From Bolinopsis microptera (lineage: Eukaryota > Ctenophora > Tentaculata > Lobata > Bolinopsidae): a DNA stretch of 43,184 nt. The DNA is taken from contig NC_087078.1 in NCBI RefSeq assembly GCF_026151205.1, positions 20,066,606 to 20,109,789 on the forward strand. Direction: 5' to 3'. The notes beneath the pieces were generated by a model that was given only the letters and a program-made list of their open reading frames with translations, did not search any database and was not told the origin of the DNA. Shown here one piece after another: positions 40,561 through 43,184 of the stretch; within the stretch, counting starts at the first letter, position 1, and each line of letters starts with the position of its first letter. A program made the position numbers and the translations under genes.

Positions 40561-43184
40561 GGTCTAGTATGTTAAAAAAGGGGTTGGGGCCAATGTTTTT
40601 TTTTGGGGGTTTTGTTAAAGTCGTGGAAAATTTGTCCCTTTTTGGAAAATTTTTTTTGGGTGTTTTGGGCCCGTAAAACTGATTTGGGTTTTGCCCTGGT
40701 TGATAAAAGGGGCATGAGTACTTATATTTGCCTCTTTTTGAAAAAATTTCCCGGTTTTCAGGGGAATGAAGGGAAATGAACACAAAAATAAACCAACCCC
40801 AGTTCGCCAAAAATGAGCAAAACCGTTGGGGCCCCGTTTGGTTGGAATGCAGTGGGTTTCGGGAAGGGTGGTCCGATGTGCTAAATTGAGCTTTTTTGGC
40901 TCCTTTTAAATTGGGCCCAAATTTACAACGCCCCCAACGTATTACCCAATATAAGGCCGGAAATCAAGAAATTTGGAGCTTGGGGGACGTAAAAAAATTT
41001 AAACTGTCGGCATCCGACCCGTTAGAATTGATCAGGGTTGAGGATTAACAAAATAAAGGTCCGTGTGGACCGATGTCACGTGCCCTCAGTTATCCTTTTT
41101 ATGGCCCCAAGGAGCTGAAATTGTCAGCTTTAATTGGGCCCTTGAATCATTGACGGGTTTTTAAAATTTCCCCAAAATTTTAAAATGAACGTTTATCTCC
41201 TTTTCCCCCCCGAATGATGAGCGGAAATAAAATTGTTTCCCGGAATAAACCCCAAAGAAGGGCAAAATCTTCCACCCTTTACCCCCAAATTTTTTCCCAA
41301 ATTGGCCAAAAAGGGTTTTCCACGAGCTAAAACTCCAGGGAAATTTATTTCGAATTTCCCTAAGTGGTTAAAAAATGATAGTAAATGTCCCTTTACCATG
41401 CCAGATCGTTTCCCAAGAGTCCAGGGCCAAAATTACGGTCCCAAGGGAGTTTCCAAATGGGTTTCCCCAAATGTTTCCACGATTAAATACTCTAAAATTT
41501 CCAAAATGGAAAACATTGCCCAAAATCCCTTTTTAACATGTTAAAACCCACCAAATTGTAGGGACACTTCTGGTATATTACAACGCCCCCTTCGGTTTAG
41601 TTCTTTCAGGCGTTTTAGGATAATTTTCCTTTTTTTGTTCTTTTTCTTTTCCTTCCATGAACCAGGGCAATATTTCGCACTTGTGGTTAAAAAAGTAGTA
41701 AATGCCCCTTACATGCAAATCGATTCCAAGCCCGCCCCCCCCAAAAAACGGCTCCCAAGGGGCCCCTTTTTCCCAAAAATCGGTAACAAAGTTTCCCCGT
41801 CCCCAACTACTCTAAAATAAAAAAGGGAAATTCCCCCCCGAGCCCTTTTTAACATGCTAACCCCCCAAACTTGTCGGGACACTTCTGGTTTCCCCCCAAA
41901 TCCCCCCAATGGGTTTAAGCATTTCAGGGGATTCTAGGATAATTTTCCCTTTTTTGTTCATTTGTTCTTTCCAAAAACCAGGGCAATATTTCGATTCAAA
42001 GGTTTAGAATGTTTGAAACCCCTGCCTCTACCATGCCAAAATCGTTCCAAGTCAGTCCAGGCAAAATTCCGGCTAAAAGGGCTTTTCCAAATCGGTCAAA
42101 AAATTTTTCCACAAACTAAAATATTGAAACAAATTGGAAAAATTGCCCCGGGCCCCCTTTTTAAAATCCCTTAGCCCCACCAAACTTGTCAGGGACACTT
42201 TGGTTCTTTCCCCAATGCCCCCAATCGGTTTCAGCCCCTTTTCAGGGATTCAGGATAAGTTATTTTTGGGTTAAATTTCTTTTTTTTCCCAAGGCCCGGG
42301 GCCCTTTATTTCGTTTCTTCTGACTGGTTAGAAATGATAGTAAAGGGCCCCCTACCATGCCGGACCCGTTTAAAGCCCGCCCGGGGCAAAATTGGCTAAA
42401 GGGAAATTTTTCCCAAAATCGGCCCACAATTCTGCCCCCTTTCGGGCCCCAAATTTTTCCCCAACATTTTTCCAAAATCTGGGAAATTCATGCCCCCGGT
42501 TTTATATATTGATTGGACGTGTTTTTCCGTTTGAAATCTCTGGGCATTTCGAGATACCCCGCCCGGGCCCGGGGGCCCACTGTACGGGCCCATGTCTCCC
42601 AGTAAATATTACTGTAAAAAACCAGTTTTTCCAAAAATAAGCGGGGTTTTCCCTCACCCCCGAACCCAACCCGGGTTCACTCTCGCAGGGGAAACCCAAT
42701 CAGCGGTGGTGTAAAGGGGCTTAAAAAACGTTAAGAAACCCTTCGAGATCATTTAAAATCTGAAATAATTTTAAAGAAAAACTTTATCAAAACGCATCAA
42801 TATTTATCATAAACTCCTTCTTGAAAAAAATAAATTTAGGGTTTCTCGGGAAACAAAATTTTTGGAATCCCCCCTACCTCCCCCCCTATCTGAAAAAACC
42901 TATCTCCAGAGCCAACCAACCCTTTGCGTTTTCTGAAAAAAGGGGGCATGCGGGTATACCCATGCGCTGCTAGCCCCTGTAGCATTTTCTGAGGGCGGGG
43001 TTTGCTAATTTGATTGGGGGAAAATCTTTTTTTTAAACAGAAATTATGTTTCGGGTGACGGGTTTGTCCCGGCAGGGTCCGGGCCCGGGGTTTGGGGTTC
43101 CGATCTGCCAATCCTGCACATCCACAGATGTTACCAAATTTCTTTCCCCTCATTTTTAAATTTCCCCAAATTCAATCCCCGGGC
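40561..43184. other. Low-quality sequence with degraded copies of a repeat of about 315 bp
   Basis: Homopolymers are inflated throughout (gggg, cccc, tttttttt). 40655-40800 is a noisy copy of 40340-40480: clean gttggatttgccctgg appears as tttgggttttgccctgg, and cctgattcaggaatgaatg as ccggttttcaggggaatgaa. The phrase gggacact(t)...ggtt recurs inverted at about 41560, 41875 and 42190, roughly 315 bp apart, each time preceded by a form of taccatgcc...cgttt. None of the short open frames is credible. Confidence 0.75.

Noticed and set aside
40532-43153. Numerous short frames rich in Pro, Lys, Gly and Phe at the end of the window
   Set aside because: They derive from inflated homopolymers in low-quality sequence.

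Overview
This is a stretch of nuclear DNA from an animal, probably an early-branching marine metazoan such as a cnidarian. The evidence is GT-AG introns with phase-consistent exons, a multi-SH3 adaptor gene, Ty3/gypsy and non-LTR retrotransposon remnants, many short inverted-repeat elements, satellites and long G/C homopolymers. The species placement is inference only. No bacterial operon, tRNA, rRNA or CRISPR was recognised.

Layout. 1-4.4 kb holds dead retroelements: a Ty3/gypsy RNase H fragment, a 1-kb GGA purine tract bracketed by GTCCG-rich modules, a gypsy pol tail, and a minus-strand non-LTR reverse transcriptase that has lost its catalytic core. 4.4-10.1 kb is AT-rich and almost featureless, with a possible LTR and a possible small terminal exon. 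10.16-18.68 kb is a very large repeat structure. A 2.1-2.2 kb arm occurs three times (direct, inverted, direct). The first two arms enclose a 2.2-kb loop with tandem repeats and gag/protease/RNase H debris. The second and third arms form a near-palindrome of about 4 kb. 18.7-26.2 kb carries small mobile elements and an array of 338-bp satellite units that switches orientation.

Host genes. The last three exons of an unrecognised plus-strand membrane protein lie at 26242-26846. Converging on it is the 3' part of a minus-strand multi-SH3 adaptor gene (28844-39962). Nine exons were traced by reading frame and splice phase. They encode four SH3 domains joined by proline-rich, acidic, serine-rich and NPF-containing linkers; the closest family I can suggest is SH3D19/Eve-1. 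A 5.9-kb intron of this gene holds a 5'-truncated retrotransposon copy with a 15-bp target-site duplication and a 3.4-kb GGA array. Another intron/exon boundary lies in a 2.2-kb minisatellite (33-bp unit, PSEPGKSPPHI) in which many units carry a potential splice donor in the correct phase.

The last 2.6 kb (about 40560-43184) looks like poor base calling. Homopolymers are inflated, one stretch is a garbled copy of clean sequence just before it, and a repeat of about 315 bp recurs in degraded form. No gene call there should be trusted.

All coordinates were derived by eye. Exon borders rest on frame and GT/AG agreement, not on transcripts.
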